This document shows, in pieces, positions 1 through 9,508 of a stretch of DNA of 64,000 nucleotides. A program made the position numbers and the translations under genes. The DNA comes from Lachnospiraceae bacterium (GTDB taxonomy: Bacteria; Bacillota; Clostridia; Lachnospirales; Lachnospiraceae). Location of the stretch: contig JAAVZR010000024.1 in the NCBI GenBank assembly GCA_022791755.1, forward strand, positions 1 through 64,000, read 5' to 3'. Every line of letters starts with the position of its first letter. The first letter of the stretch is position 1. The notes beneath the pieces are model-generated. The model had not been told where the DNA came from, ran no database searches, and worked only from the letters and a program-made list of their open reading frames with translations.

Positions 1-149
1 CATGGGTACTTTCCGTAGATGTATTGTAACACGAAGATATATGAATGGCAATTAGTTCTTTAAATTTGTTTGCAGGTATCACGATACCCGCCCGAAATCC
101 AGTATTCATCAAATAATTAGAGCCATTTTAGAGCCAACAGGCAAAAAGC

Positions 150-188
150 AATCCCGGAAATGCCCATTTTATCAGCATTTCCGGGATT
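150..188 (-). terminator. Terminator after guaA
   Basis: A perfect 14-bp inverted repeat (150-163 pairs with 175-188) with an 11-base loop sits just past the guaA stop codon. On the minus strand it is followed by GCTTTTTG; the plus strand also ends in T4, so it may work both ways. Positions 1-149 upstream of it are AT-rich and hold no gene that I can support. Confidence 0.8.
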
Positions 189-195
189 TTATCCG

Positions 196-1737
196 TTACT
201 CGAACTCAATCGTCCCCGGCGGCTTTCCCGTACAGTCATACAACACCCGGTTAACCCCCTTCACCTCATTGACGATCCGATTCGACACCTTCGCCAGCAC
301 CTTCCACGGCAGCTCCGCCGCCTCGGCCGTCATAAAGTCCGGCGTATTCACGGCCCGCAGTACCACGGCATAATCATAGGTACGAAAATCTCCCATGACC
401 CCCACCGAGCGCATATTCGTCAGAGCTGCGAAATACTGGCCCAGTCCCTTATCGAGACCGGACGCTGCGATCTCCTCCCGATAGATGGCATCCGCTTCCT
501 GGACGATCCTCACCTTCTCCTTTGTCACCTCGCCGATGATGCGGATCCCCAGGCCAGGCCCCGGAAACGGCTGCCGGTACACCAGCTTTTCCGGGATCCC
601 CAGCTCCAGTCCGGCCTTTCGCACCTCATCTTTGAACAACATTCGCAGCGGCTCGACAATCTCCTTAAACTCCACCACATCCGGCAGTCCGCCCACATTG
701 TGATGCGACTTGATGACTGCTGACTGGCCCAGCCCCGATTCGATCACATCGGGATAGATCGTGCCCTGCACCAGGAAATCCACAGCTCCAATCCGGCGCG
801 CCTCCTCCTCAAATACGCGGATGAACTCCTCGCCGATGATCTTACGCTTTGCCTCCGGCTCCGTCACGCCTTGAAGCCGCTCATAAAAGCGCTCCTGTGC
901 GTTCACCCGGATGAAGTTCAGCTCATAGGGGCCGCCGGGGCCAAAGACCGACTCCACTTCATCGCCCTCATCCTTGCGCAAAAGCCCGTGATCCACGAAC
1001 ACGCATGTCAGCTGCCTGCCCACAGCCTTTGACAGGAGGACTGCCGCCACGGAAGAATCCACACCGCCGGACAAGGCACAGAGCACTTTTCCGGCGCCGA
1101 TCTTCTCCTGTAATGCCCGGACCGAGGTCTCCACAAAAGAATCCATCCTCCAGTCCCCCGCACAGCCGCAGACCTTACGGACAAAATTGTGCAGCATCGT
1201 CTGACCCGCCTCCGTATGCATGACCTCCGGATGGAACTGGGTTGCATAGAGCTTCCTGTCCGCACAGGACATGGCCGCCACCGGGCATACCGTCGTCGAG
1301 GCCGTGACCCGGAATCCCTCCGGCGCCTGGGCGATATAGTCGGTATGGCTCATCCAGCAGACCGTATCAGCCGCTACCCCATCAAAGAGCACATCTTTGT
1401 TATCCACATGAACCTCCGTGTGGCCGTACTCGCTGACCGGCGCCGTCTCCACATGTCCGCCCAGCGTATACGCCATCAGCTGAGAACCATAGCAGATTCC
1501 CAGGACCGGTATTCCCAGGTCAAAAATCTCCTTCTCGCAATGGGGCGAAGACGCTTCATAGACGCTGTTTGGCCCGCCGGTAAATATGATCCCCTTCGGG
1601 GCCAGAGCGCGAATCTCCTCCAAGCCCATGGTGTAGGGCCGCACCTCACAGTACACGCCGCACTCCCGCACCCTCCTGGCGATCAGCTGATTGTACTGCC
1701 CGCCAAAATCCAATACGATGACCATCTCTTGCTTCAC
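196..1737 (-). CDS. guaA: GMP synthase (glutamine-hydrolysing)
   Basis: Converts XMP to GMP using ATP and glutamine, the last step of guanine nucleotide synthesis in the cytoplasm. The 513-residue product has an N-terminal class I glutamine amidotransferase domain (Cys82 in GICYGSQ; His169 and Glu171 in ATQFHPEV), then an ATP-pyrophosphatase domain with PP-loop SGGVDSS at 223-229, and the family C-terminal end [12 protein letters not shown] chose the GTG at 1737 because GGGAGGA lies six bases upstream; the frame stays open to 1908 but that extension has no ribosome site and reaches into the next gene. Normal family length. No purine riboswitch is visible in the leader. Confidence 0.97.
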   Translation of the reverse strand: MKQEMVIVLDFGGQYNQLIARRVRECGVYCEVRPYTMGLEEIRALAPKGIIFTGGPNSVYEASSPHCEKEIFDLGIPVLGICYGSQLMAYTLGGHVETAPVSEYGHTEVHVDNKDVLFDGVAADTVCWMSHTDYIAQAPEGFRVTASTTVCPVAAMSCADRKLYATQFHPEVMHTEAGQTMLHNFVRKVCGCAGDWRMDSFVETSVRALQEKIGAGKVLCALSGGVDSSVAAVLLSKAVGRQLTCVFVDHGLLRKDEGDEVESVFGPGGPYELNFIRVNAQERFYERLQGVTEPEAKRKIIGEEFIRVFEEEARRIGAVDFLVQGTIYPDVIESGLGQSAVIKSHHNVGGLPDVVEFKEIVEPLRMLFKDEVRKAGLELGIPEKLVYRQPFPGPGLGIRIIGEVTKEKVRIVQEADAIYREEIAASGLDKGLGQYFAALTNMRSVGVMGDFRTYDYAVVLRAVNTPDFMTAEAAELPWKVLAKVSNRIVNEVKGVNRVLYDCTGKPPGTIEFE

Positions 1738-1775
1738 AAAAAATCCTCCCTGCCTTTGTCTGTCAAAATCTGCGA

Positions 1776-1801
1776 CAGGCTGCCTCAAACGGGGCAGCCT
1801 G
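1776..1801 (-). terminator. Hairpin between zinc-ribbon gene and guaA
   Basis: A perfect 9-bp stem (CAGGCTGCC at 1776-1784, GGCAGCCTG at 1793-1801) with an 8-base loop lies in the leader of guaA. On the minus strand the tail is TCGCAGATTTT, a weak U-tract, so it may be a leaky terminator, an attenuator, or an mRNA-stabilising hairpin. No separate guaA promoter of good quality is seen between it and the start codon. Confidence 0.5.
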
Positions 1802-1832
1802 ATTGCTTCTGTCTCTATCCTGCTTTCTACGC

Positions 1833-2315
1833 TTAATCGTCCAGCTTCGTTCCGCACACCTCGCAGAATGCCATATCCTCGCTGACCTCGGCCTCGCAGA
1901 CCGGACACACCTTCTTTACCGATTCACCGGCGCAGGCTTCCTCGGAAGCTTCCGTCTCAGGCTCCTCAGGAATCTCATTCTTTGCACCGCACTTGCTGCA
2001 AAACAGCACTTCCCTGGCCATGGTAGCGCCGCAGTTACTACAGGTCTTAAGGCCCTTGCGCTCAGCCAGCTCCGCCTCATAACCGGCGATCAATTCCTTC
2101 ACAGCTCCGATGGAATCCTTAAAAGCCTCGATATTTTCATCTTCGGGATTCTCATAGTAAGCCCGGCCCAGATCTGCGTACAGCCCTTTGAGCTTGCTCT
2201 CCTCTATAGTAATCTGCGTCTTCAGTTTCGCAAGAGCCGCTGTCTCTTTCGCCTTATCTGATACCTCTTTTCCGGTCGTAGCCAGTTTATCCCTTAAGTT
2301 ATCAAAAAAATCCAT
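1833..2315 (-). CDS. Coiled-coil protein with two C-terminal zinc ribbons
   Basis: Function unknown. The 160-residue protein opens with an amphipathic, Lys/Glu/Ala-rich helical region (about 1-90, beginning [18 protein letters not shown]), followed by two CxxC-CxxC zinc-ribbon modules: CSNCG...CSKCG near 95-113 and CPVCE...CEVCG near 139-157, separated by a Glu-rich linker. Such helix-plus-ribbon proteins are widespread in Clostridia; the ribbons probably bind zinc and mediate protein contacts. It has its own near-perfect promoter at 2388-2416 and lies between uvrA and guaA without functional link to either that I can show. No membrane segment. Confidence 0.85.
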   Translation of the reverse strand: MDFFDNLRDKLATTGKEVSDKAKETAALAKLKTQITIEESKLKGLYADLGRAYYENPEDENIEAFKDSIGAVKELIAGYEAELAERKGLKTCSNCGATMAREVLFCSKCGAKNEIPEEPETEASEEACAGESVKKVCPVCEAEVSEDMAFCEVCGTKLDD

Positions 2316-2387
2316 GCTGCTACCTCCATTTTTTTATAATATTCCGGCTGTAAAGGATTCTCTGCCCTGCACGCCTTCACTACTCTC

Positions 2388-2416
2388 ATTATAGGGAACG
2401 ACAGAATAAATGTCAA
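2388..2416 (-). promoter_or_regulatory. Consensus sigma-A promoter for the zinc-ribbon gene
   Basis: Read on the minus strand, TTGACA (2411-2416) is separated by exactly 17 bases from TATAAT (2388-2393), a full match to the housekeeping consensus. It starts 14 bases beyond the uvrA stop codon and about 70 bases before the zinc-ribbon start at 2315; guaA may be read from it as well. Confidence 0.9.
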
Positions 2417-2430
2417 CGCAAACTTCCGTT

Positions 2431-5259
2431 TCACTTCAGATACTGGGCTATATATTTCCCGGTATAGGAGGACGGATTCTTCGCCACCTCCTCCGGCAGT
2501 CCCTCCGCCACGATAGTCCCTCCGCCGTCGCCGCCTTCCGGTCCGATATCAATGATATAGTCCGCTGTCTTAATCACATCCAGATTATGCTCGATGACAA
2601 CCACCGTATTGCCCGCCTCGGAAAAGCGCCTCAGAATCTCCACCAGCTTATGCACATCCGCGAAATGCAGGCCGGTGGTAGGCTCATCCAGAATATAGAT
2701 GGTCTTACCAGTGCTGCGCCTGGACAGCTCCGTGGCCAGCTTGATCCGCTGTGCTTCACCGCCGGAGAGCTCTGTGGATGGCTGTCCCAGACGGATATAG
2801 GACAGCCCCACATCATGGAGCGTCTCGATCTTTCTGCGGATAGAAGGCACATTCTCGAAGAAGGTCAGAGCCTCCTCCACCGTCATGTTGAGCACATCGT
2901 ATATGCTCTTTCCCTTATACTTTACATCCAGCGTCTCCCGGTTATACCGCTTGCCGCCGCAGACCTCGCAGGGCACATACACGTCCGGCAGAAAATGCAT
3001 CTCTATTTTCAGAATGCCGTCGCCACTGCAGGCTTCGCACCGGCCTCCTTTTACATTAAAGCTGAACCGGCCCTTTCCGTATCCCTTGGCCTTGGCATCC
3101 GCCGTGGAGGCAAACAGGTCACGGATCAGATCAAACACACCGGTATAAGTGGCCGGGTTGGACCGCGGCGTCCGCCCGATAGGAGACTGATCGATGGCAA
3201 TCACCTTATCCAGCTGCTCCATGCCTTTGATACGGTCATGCTTACCAGGTATCACCCTGGCCCGGTTCAGATTCCTCGCCAGCGTCTTATAGAGAATCTC
3301 ATTGACCAGGGAGCTCTTGCCGGAGCCGGACACCCCGGTCACACAGGTCATGATTCCCAGAGGAAATTTTACGTCAATATGCTTCAGATTATTCTCCGCC
3401 GCTCCCTTCACCGTGAGCCATCCCGTAGGCTTACGGCGCACATCCGGCACCGGTATCTTCAGCCGGCCGCTCAGATACGCCCCTGTTATGGAATTCGGAT
3501 CCGCCATGATATCCTGCGCCGTACCGGCCGATACCACGTAACCGCCGTGCTCACCGGCTCCGGGGCCGATATCCACGATATAATCCGCGGCCCGCATCGT
3601 GTCCTCGTCATGCTCCACCACGATCACCGTATTGCCCAGATTCCGCAGATGGGTCAGCGTATTCAGAAGCTTGTCATTGTCCCTCTGGTGCAGACCGATG
3701 CTGGGCTCATCCAGAATGTAAGCCACTCCCACCAGACCAGATCCGATCTGTGTCGCCAGACGGATTCTCTGAGCCTCGCCTCCGGACAGGGTGGCCGTGG
3801 CCCGGGACAGAGACAGATAGCCCAGTCCCACATCGTTCAGAAACCCGACTCGCGCCCGTACCTCCTTCAGGATCTGCCCGCCGATCTGCAGCTGTCTCTC
3901 GGTGAACTCCATCTTCTCCAGCGTCTCCCGGAACACGCCCACTGACATGGAAGTCATCTCATATATATTTTTATCGCAGACCGTGACTGCCAGAGAAGAC
4001 TGCTTCAGTCTCTGTCCATGACAGACATTGCAGGGGGTGATACGCATGAATGTCTCGTACTCCGCCTTCATGGACTCCGAGTAGGTCTCCCGGTAACGCC
4101 GCTGCACATTGGCGATCAGCCCCTCGAACTCCACATCATAGACGCCCTCGCCTCTCTGTCCCTTATAATGCACCTTTACCTTTTTTCCCTCGGTTCCGTA
4201 AAGCAGCACCTTCCGGATCCGCTCCGGATACTCTGCAAAGGGCGTGTTCAGGTCAAAGCCATACTCCTGCATCAAAGCCTGCAAAGTGGCATTGGTAAAG
4301 CTGCCCGGATCATGGCAGGACTGCCAGCCGGTCACCGCGATGGCCCCCTGACTGATGGACAGCGAGGCATCGGGAATCATCAGCTCCCAGTCAAACTCCA
4401 TCTTATAGCCCAGGCCAAAGCATTCCGGACAGGCGCCAAAAGGATTATTGAAAGAAAAGCTTCTGGGCTCAATCTCCTCGATACTGATACCGCAGTCCGG
4501 ACAGGAGAAACTCTGACTAAAGCGCAGGGGCTCGTCCTCCCCCGCATCCACGACCATCAGTCCGTCAGCCAGCGTCATGACATTTTCGATGGAATCCGCC
4601 AGCCGCCGCTGGATCCCTTCCTTGATTGCCAGGCGGTCCACCACCACCTCGATATTGTGTTTAATATTCTTTTCCAGCTTGATCTCGTCGGACAGCTCAT
4701 ACAGATTGCCGTCCACCCGGACGCGGACATAACCGCTGCGGCGGGCCTGCTCAAAGATCTTCTGATGCTCGCCCTTACGCCCTCTCACCACCGGGGCCAA
4801 AAGCTGAATCCGGGTCTTCTCCGGCAGCGCCATCAGCTGATCCACCATCTGGTCCACTGTCTGCTTTTTGATCTCCCTGCCGCATTTGGGACAATGGGGA
4901 ATTCCGATCCGGGCGTACAGAAGTCTCAGGTAGTCATAGATCTCCGTCACGGTTCCCACCGTGGAGCGGGGATTCCGATTCGTGGATTTCTGATCGATGG
5001 AAATCGCCGGAGACAGTCCTTCGATACTCTCCACATCCGGCTTCTCCATCTGACCCAAAAACTGTCTGGCATAGGAGGACAGAGACTCCATGTACCGTCT
5101 CTGCCCCTCCGCATAAATCGTATCAAACGCCAGCGACGATTTGCCGGAACCGCTTAAGCCCGTGAGCACCACCAGCTTTTCCCTGGGAATATCCACAGAA
5201 ATGTTCTTCAGATTATGTTCATTGGCCCCCCGGATTCTGATATATTTTGACTCGCTCAT
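2431..5259 (-). CDS. uvrA: Excinuclease ABC subunit UvrA
   Basis: ATP-driven damage-recognition subunit of nucleotide excision repair; a dimer loads UvrB at bulky lesions. The 942-residue protein has two ABC modules: first Walker A GLSGSGKS at 34-41 and signature [12 protein letters not shown], second Walker A GVSGSGKS and [12 protein letters not shown]. Cys pairs CPKC, CPDC...CPEC and CEAC...CEVC are the family zinc modules. Length is typical. I chose the ATG at 5259 ([20 protein letters not shown]) since GGAGAGAGAA precedes it; an ATG 12 bases further up lacks a site. It follows uvrB by 39 bases and is presumably co-transcribed and SOS-induced with it. Confidence 0.97.
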   Translation of the reverse strand: MSESKYIRIRGANEHNLKNISVDIPREKLVVLTGLSGSGKSSLAFDTIYAEGQRRYMESLSSYARQFLGQMEKPDVESIEGLSPAISIDQKSTNRNPRSTVGTVTEIYDYLRLLYARIGIPHCPKCGREIKKQTVDQMVDQLMALPEKTRIQLLAPVVRGRKGEHQKIFEQARRSGYVRVRVDGNLYELSDEIKLEKNIKHNIEVVVDRLAIKEGIQRRLADSIENVMTLADGLMVVDAGEDEPLRFSQSFSCPDCGISIEEIEPRSFSFNNPFGACPECFGLGYKMEFDWELMIPDASLSISQGAIAVTGWQSCHDPGSFTNATLQALMQEYGFDLNTPFAEYPERIRKVLLYGTEGKKVKVHYKGQRGEGVYDVEFEGLIANVQRRYRETYSESMKAEYETFMRITPCNVCHGQRLKQSSLAVTVCDKNIYEMTSMSVGVFRETLEKMEFTERQLQIGGQILKEVRARVGFLNDVGLGYLSLSRATATLSGGEAQRIRLATQIGSGLVGVAYILDEPSIGLHQRDNDKLLNTLTHLRNLGNTVIVVEHDEDTMRAADYIVDIGPGAGEHGGYVVSAGTAQDIMADPNSITGAYLSGRLKIPVPDVRRKPTGWLTVKGAAENNLKHIDVKFPLGIMTCVTGVSGSGKSSLVNEILYKTLARNLNRARVIPGKHDRIKGMEQLDKVIAIDQSPIGRTPRSNPATYTGVFDLIRDLFASTADAKAKGYGKGRFSFNVKGGRCEACSGDGILKIEMHFLPDVYVPCEVCGGKRYNRETLDVKYKGKSIYDVLNMTVEEALTFFENVPSIRRKIETLHDVGLSYIRLGQPSTELSGGEAQRIKLATELSRRSTGKTIYILDEPTTGLHFADVHKLVEILRRFSEAGNTVVVIEHNLDVIKTADYIIDIGPEGGDGGGTIVAEGLPEEVAKNPSSYTGKYIAQYLK

Positions 5260-5298
5260 TTCTCTCTCCATCTCTGTCCGTTTTTTACGTATCGTGAT

Positions 5299-7356
5299 CT
5301 ACTGTTCGTCGTACAGCTTCTGCAATACCTTCTTCAGCTCCATCATCTGGTCGCGCATCTGAGCCGCCAGCTCGAAGTTCAGCTCCGCCGCTGCTGCCTG
5401 CATCTTCTTTTGTACTGTCTTAATCTGCGCCAACAGCTCTTTTTCATTCATCGACTCCGGATCTTTATCCAATTTTACCTTCGTATCATTGGCCACCCGC
5501 CCGATGCTGATCAGATCCCTCACCGCCTTGCGGATCGTCACTGGCGTGATCCCGTGGGCCTCATTATAAGCCTGCTGGATCTGGCGGCGGCGGTTCGTCT
5601 CATCAATGGCCACTCTCATGGAATCCGTGATGATATCAGCATACATGATGACATGTCCGTCCGCATTTCTGGCAGCGCGGCCGATGGTCTGAATCAGCGA
5701 AGTCTCCGAGCGGAGAAAGCCTTCCTTATCCGCATCCAGAATAGCCACCAGGCCGATCTCCGGAATGTCCAGTCCTTCCCTCAGCAGATTAATCCCCACC
5801 AGCACATCAAACACATCCAGCCGCATATCCCGAATGATCTCCGACCGCTCCAGCGTATCTATATCGGAGTGAAGATATCGCACCCGGATTCCCGCCTCCC
5901 GCATATAGTCCGTCAGATCCTCCGCCATGCGCTTGGTCAGCGTGGTGATCAGGACTTTTCGCTTCGCGTCGGTTTCCCTTCGCACCTCGCTGATCAGATC
6001 ATCGATCTGTCCCTCCACCGGCCGCACATCGATCTTCGGATCCAGCAGGCCGGTGGGCCGGATAATCTGCTCTGTCCGCAGCAGCTCATGCTCCCTCTCG
6101 TAGACCGAAGGCGTCGCCGAGACAAAGAGCACCTGATCCAGCTTCCCTTCAAACTCCTCGAAATTCAAAGGACGGTTATCCAGTGCCGACGGCAGACGAA
6201 ATCCATAATCCACCAGTGTATTCTTCCTCGAACGGTCGCCGGCGAACATCCCCCGCACCTGCGGAACCGTGATATGAGATTCGTCGACGATCAGAAGAAA
6301 TTCATCCGGAAAATAGTCTAAAAGCGTATGCGGCGGACACCCGGCCGGAAGTCCGGTCAGATGGCGCGAATAGTTCTCAATACCGGAGCAAAATCCGGTC
6401 TCCCGCATCATCTCCACATCGAAATGCGTCCTCTCGGAAATCCTCTGCGCCTCCAGCAGCTTGTCCTCGCTCTTAAAGTAGGCGACCTGCTCCTTCAGCT
6501 CCGCCTCGATGGCGTCGGCAGCTCTGAGAAGCTGCTCCTTCGGCACCACATAGTGGGAAGCCGGAAATACCACCATATGCTCCAAAAGCCGCCGGATCTC
6601 CCCGGTCAGGATGTCGATCTCAGAAATCCGGTCCACCTCATCGCCAAAAAATTCCACCCGGTAGGCGTTCTCCGCCGAATCCGCCGGTGCGATCTCCACC
6701 ACATCGCCCCGCACGCGGAAAGTCCCTCTCTTGAAATCCATATCGTTGCGCGTATACTGTATGTCGATGAGACGGCGAATCACGTCGTCTCTGTCCTTCT
6801 CCATACCGGGCCGCAGGGAGAGCACCATTTTCTTATAGTCGATAGGGCTGCCCAGGCCATAGATGCAGGATACAGAAGAGATAATGATCACATCGCTCCT
6901 CTCCGCCAGTGCCGCCGTGGCCGAATGGCGCAGCTTGTCGATCTCGTCATTGATGGACGAGTCCTTCTCTATATAGGTGTCCGTGGAAGGCACATAGGCC
7001 TCCGGCTGATAGTAATCGTAGTAGGAGACAAAATACTCCACCGCATTTTCCGGAAAAAACTCCTTGAACTCCCCGTAGAGCTGAGCCGCCAGCGTCTTAT
7101 TATGGGCGATGACCAGCGCCGGCTTCTGTAATTCCTGAATGACATTCGCCATCGTGAACGTCTTACCTGACCCTGTCACTCCCAACAGAGTCTGAAACTG
7201 ATTCCCTTCCCGAAATCCCTCCACCAGCTCAGCTATCGCCCGAGGCTGGTCTCCGGTGGGCCGGTACTCACTGTGCAGCCGGAAAAGCGGCTCCCTCTCA
7301 GTCCCGCCTTCACGGACCGGGGATTGCAAATGTTCTGCTGTTTGATCTCTTTGCAC
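5299..7356 (-). CDS. uvrB: Excinuclease ABC subunit UvrB
   Basis: Helicase-like subunit of nucleotide excision repair that receives damaged DNA from UvrA and recruits UvrC. Walker A GVTGSGKT is at about 59-66, the DESH Walker B motif lies in [14 protein letters not shown], helicase motif VI region [10 protein letters not shown] is present, and the C-terminal UVR domain ([21 protein letters not shown]) is intact. GTG start at 7356 is preceded by GAGGTGA six bases upstream; this gives about 23 residues before the usual family beginning ([14 protein letters not shown]), a modest N-terminal extension. Upstream lies a perfect SOS-type box, so LexA control is likely. uvrA follows. Confidence 0.97.
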   Translation of the reverse strand: MQRDQTAEHLQSPVREGGTEREPLFRLHSEYRPTGDQPRAIAELVEGFREGNQFQTLLGVTGSGKTFTMANVIQELQKPALVIAHNKTLAAQLYGEFKEFFPENAVEYFVSYYDYYQPEAYVPSTDTYIEKDSSINDEIDKLRHSATAALAERSDVIIISSVSCIYGLGSPIDYKKMVLSLRPGMEKDRDDVIRRLIDIQYTRNDMDFKRGTFRVRGDVVEIAPADSAENAYRVEFFGDEVDRISEIDILTGEIRRLLEHMVVFPASHYVVPKEQLLRAADAIEAELKEQVAYFKSEDKLLEAQRISERTHFDVEMMRETGFCSGIENYSRHLTGLPAGCPPHTLLDYFPDEFLLIVDESHITVPQVRGMFAGDRSRKNTLVDYGFRLPSALDNRPLNFEEFEGKLDQVLFVSATPSVYEREHELLRTEQIIRPTGLLDPKIDVRPVEGQIDDLISEVRRETDAKRKVLITTLTKRMAEDLTDYMREAGIRVRYLHSDIDTLERSEIIRDMRLDVFDVLVGINLLREGLDIPEIGLVAILDADKEGFLRSETSLIQTIGRAARNADGHVIMYADIITDSMRVAIDETNRRRQIQQAYNEAHGITPVTIRKAVRDLISIGRVANDTKVKLDKDPESMNEKELLAQIKTVQKKMQAAAAELNFELAAQMRDQMMELKKVLQKLYDEQ

Positions 7357-7472
7357 GAAATATCACCTCATTTTCGGATGTTCTGAAATGGCTTCTGTTC
7401 CAACAGGCAGCATGGCTCTGTAAGAGCCTCTTTATCTTACCACAAACCGCGTGATTTGTATAGATGTAAAAT

Positions 7473-7486
7473 CGAACTATTGTTCT
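7473..7486 (-). promoter_or_regulatory. SOS box (LexA/DinR type) upstream of uvrBA
   Basis: CGAAC-TATT-GTTCT reads as GAAC-N4-GTTC, the core of the Gram-positive LexA (DinR) operator. It lies about 117 bases before the uvrB start and about 26 bases past no other start codon, so it can only serve uvrB-uvrA. A short hairpin (GGCTCT 7414-7419 with AGAGCC 7423-7428) follows in the leader. Exact promoter hexamers are not clear to me. Confidence 0.8.
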
Positions 7487-7511
7487 ATTTTTATTGGTCG
7501 AAAGGTTCCCG

Positions 7512-7979
7512 CTATTCTCCGCAGTTTGCCGCGTCGATGGCGATCACCAGCATCAGCCCCATCAGCTCGTCCTGCGGATCCGCAATGTCGATGACATAGG
7601 TATCGCCCCAGTGAAGAAGTTCTTTGGAAATATGAAGAATCCCGCGGCTGTCATCGTACACATCATAGTCCCAGCCCATGAAATCTCCCTCTACATGCCA
7701 TCCGTTAAAATCTATTTCGTATTTCGGCCGAAAGAACGTCCACTGCTTCTTAATTCTCCCCAGGGCAACCCCCTGCACCCAGATTTCAAAAACGGGAACC
7801 AGAGCGGGAACCAGCTCTTTTATCACGCCAATTTCATGATGCTCCGAATCATATATGTGGAGCTCATGTCCCAGAGAAAAAAATTTTGCTTTCACATAGT
7901 AGCGCACCTGCCCCTGCTCATCGTAAATATCGTAAGAATCGGTCCACGAAAAAACTCTTTGCTGAATCAATAATTTCAT
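7512..7979 (-). CDS. LURP-one-related (YxjI-like) protein
   Basis: A 155-residue cytoplasmic protein with the pattern of the LURP-one-related/DUF567 family, which folds as a beta-barrel around a central helix like Tubby proteins: MKLLIQQRVFSWTDSYDIYDEQGQVRYYVKA at the start, repeated short beta-strand blocks, and a hydrophobic C-terminal helix (MGLMLVIAIDA). Bacterial members have no proven biochemical role. The ATG at 7979 has GGAGGAGGCAGACAG in front. It seems to be a single-gene unit between the ctpA terminator and the uvrB regulatory region. Confidence 0.85.
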   Translation of the reverse strand: MKLLIQQRVFSWTDSYDIYDEQGQVRYYVKAKFFSLGHELHIYDSEHHEIGVIKELVPALVPVFEIWVQGVALGRIKKQWTFFRPKYEIDFNGWHVEGDFMGWDYDVYDDSRGILHISKELLHWGDTYVIDIADPQDELMGLMLVIAIDAANCGE

Positions 7980-8021
7980 CTGTCTGCCTCCTCCAATAAC
8001 TCATTGATATGATCCGACACA

Positions 8022-8050
8022 AGTATAGCACAGCCTGCCACGGATGAACA
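8022..8050 (-). promoter_or_regulatory. Possible promoter of the LURP-one-like gene
   Basis: On the minus strand a good -10 (TATACT, 8022-8027) lies 43 bases before the start codon at 7979. The hexamer 17 bases further up, TGTTCA (8045-8050), matches the -35 consensus only in part, so the -10 is the main evidence. Confidence 0.5.
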
Positions 8051-8064
8051 GAAACAATATATCC

Positions 8065-8101
8065 AAAAAACGCAGAGACAGGCTCACCCTTTCTCTGCGT
8101 C
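8065..8101 (-). terminator. Terminator of the ftsE-ftsX-M23-ctpA operon
   Basis: On the minus strand an 8-9-bp stem (TCTCTGCG/CGCAGAGA, arms 8092-8099 and 8071-8078) with a 13-base loop is followed directly by TTTTTT. It lies about 60 bases after the ctpA stop and is a textbook Rho-independent terminator. Confidence 0.9.
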
Positions 8102-8163
8102 TTAGTCTTCTTTTCTACTCGCTTCGTCCGTTGGAGGAGTCTTTTACACATCTCTGCTCCGCT

Positions 8164-9477
8164 TTACTGCGTCATCATCTCCTCCAGCACCTCCACTGCT
8201 CTCGTCAGCTGATTATCCGTTTCTCCCTCCTCCTTCTCCACGATGACATCCGGTGTGATGCCCGTGCCATGGATGCAGGTGCCGCCAGGGGTAAAATAAT
8301 GGGCAGTGGTCAGCTTGATGGCAGTCTTGCCGCCCTTCAGCGTGTAGATACTCTGGACGATCCCTTTCCCGAAGGTCTGCGTCCCCACCAGAACGCCGGT
8401 CTCATAGTCCTTGATCGCCCCGGATAGAGCCTCGGAAGCGCTGGCCGAATCGCCGTTTACCAGCACCACCAACGGTTTCGTATACTGCTGCTCCTTTGAA
8501 TAGTACGGCACGGACCGGCCATTCACATCCTTCATGGTCAGCACCACGCCTCTGGGCAGGAAGATATCGGCGATATCCAGCATCACATCCAGATCGCCGC
8601 CGGGATTATCCCGCAGATCCAGAACCAGACCTCTCATCCCCTGGCTCTCCAGATCGTCGATGGCTGCCTTCAGCTGATCCGCCGCCTGCCCCTCGAACTG
8701 ATCCAGCAGAATATATCCGATCCCGCCGGACAGCATTTCATATTCCACGTCCTCCGTCACTACCTGACGCCGTTCCACATCCACGCTGATATACTCATCG
8801 GTCTCCTCACGGTATATCTCCACATTGACCGTAGTTCCCTCGTCTCCTTTGATCCGGGCGATGACGGTGTTGAGATCTTCCTCCTTCACCATCAGATCTT
8901 CCACCCGGTACAGAATATCGCCTTTCCTGATCCCCGCTTCTCTGGCCGGACCTTCAAACACCCGCAGAATTTTCACATCTCCGGTGTCCGGATCCTCCGA
9001 TACCAGGACGCCGATTCCATAATATTCGCCGGTATAGCTCTCCTGAAGAGACGCATATTCTTCTTCATTATAATAATAGCTGTAGGGATCTCCCAGACCG
9101 TACATCATCCCCATACAGATATTATCCAGAATAGCCTGCTCGTCATACTCAAAAAGGTAATCTCTGTCAATGTAGTCCTGCAGCTCCGCTATCTTCTCCG
9201 CAATTTTGCGGATTCGCTCATCTTCCTGTGTCTGGTCGCTGTCCTTGCCTCCCATGGTCCTGCCGCCGGTCTTAGGAGGCTCCTCTTTCTCCTGGGTTGC
9301 CAGATACTCCCGCACACCCTGAACACCGATAAAGGCCGCTCCGGCCAGAAAGACCACCAGCAAGGTGCAGAGCACACCCACCAAAACGCCCCGTCCAAAC
9401 CCGCTTCGGGGCTTTTCATAGTAAGGGCCGTCGTTTTGATTTCGATATCCGTTTAAATTATAATTGTAATCTGCCAT
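8164..9477 (-). CDS. S41-family carboxy-terminal processing protease (CtpA-like)
   Basis: Membrane-anchored serine protease that probably trims cell-envelope proteins outside the membrane. The 437-residue product has a Tyr/Asn-rich cytoplasmic start (MADYNYNLNGYRNQ), one membrane helix (about 32-54, VLVGVLCTLLVVFLAGAAFIGV), a PDZ domain (YGIGVLVSEDPDTGDVKILR onward) and the S41 catalytic core with Ser in NGDSASASEA and Lys in GTQTFGKGIVQ. The ATG at 9477 has AGGAG ten bases upstream and leaves 31 bases after the M23 gene; a start at 9522 would overlap that gene. Last gene of the cell-division/wall operon. Confidence 0.92.
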   Translation of the reverse strand: MADYNYNLNGYRNQNDGPYYEKPRSGFGRGVLVGVLCTLLVVFLAGAAFIGVQGVREYLATQEKEEPPKTGGRTMGGKDSDQTQEDERIRKIAEKIAELQDYIDRDYLFEYDEQAILDNICMGMMYGLGDPYSYYYNEEEYASLQESYTGEYYGIGVLVSEDPDTGDVKILRVFEGPAREAGIRKGDILYRVEDLMVKEEDLNTVIARIKGDEGTTVNVEIYREETDEYISVDVERRQVVTEDVEYEMLSGGIGYILLDQFEGQAADQLKAAIDDLESQGMRGLVLDLRDNPGGDLDVMLDIADIFLPRGVVLTMKDVNGRSVPYYSKEQQYTKPLVVLVNGDSASASEALSGAIKDYETGVLVGTQTFGKGIVQSIYTLKGGKTAIKLTTAHYFTPGGTCIHGTGITPDVIVEKEEGETDNQLTRAVEVLEEMMTQ

Positions 9478-9508
9478 CACACACTCTCTCCTGCCTGTCG
9501 GCCACCCT

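Noticed and set aside
1-149. Possible integrase tail or attachment site next to guaA
   Set aside because: The 3' end of guaA is a known integration site for mobile elements, and repeated TTAGAGCC-like words occur here, but no recombinase frame or duplicated guaA end is visible, and the window starts here.
1741-1832. Guanine or other purine riboswitch before guaA
   Set aside because: Only a simple 9-bp hairpin is present; the conserved three-way junction sequences of purine riboswitches are absent.
2410-5157. Long open frames on the plus strand opposite uvrA
   Set aside because: They lack ribosome sites, have Arg/His/Leu-rich composition typical of antisense frames of GC-rich-third-position genes, and uvrA is unmistakable on the other strand.
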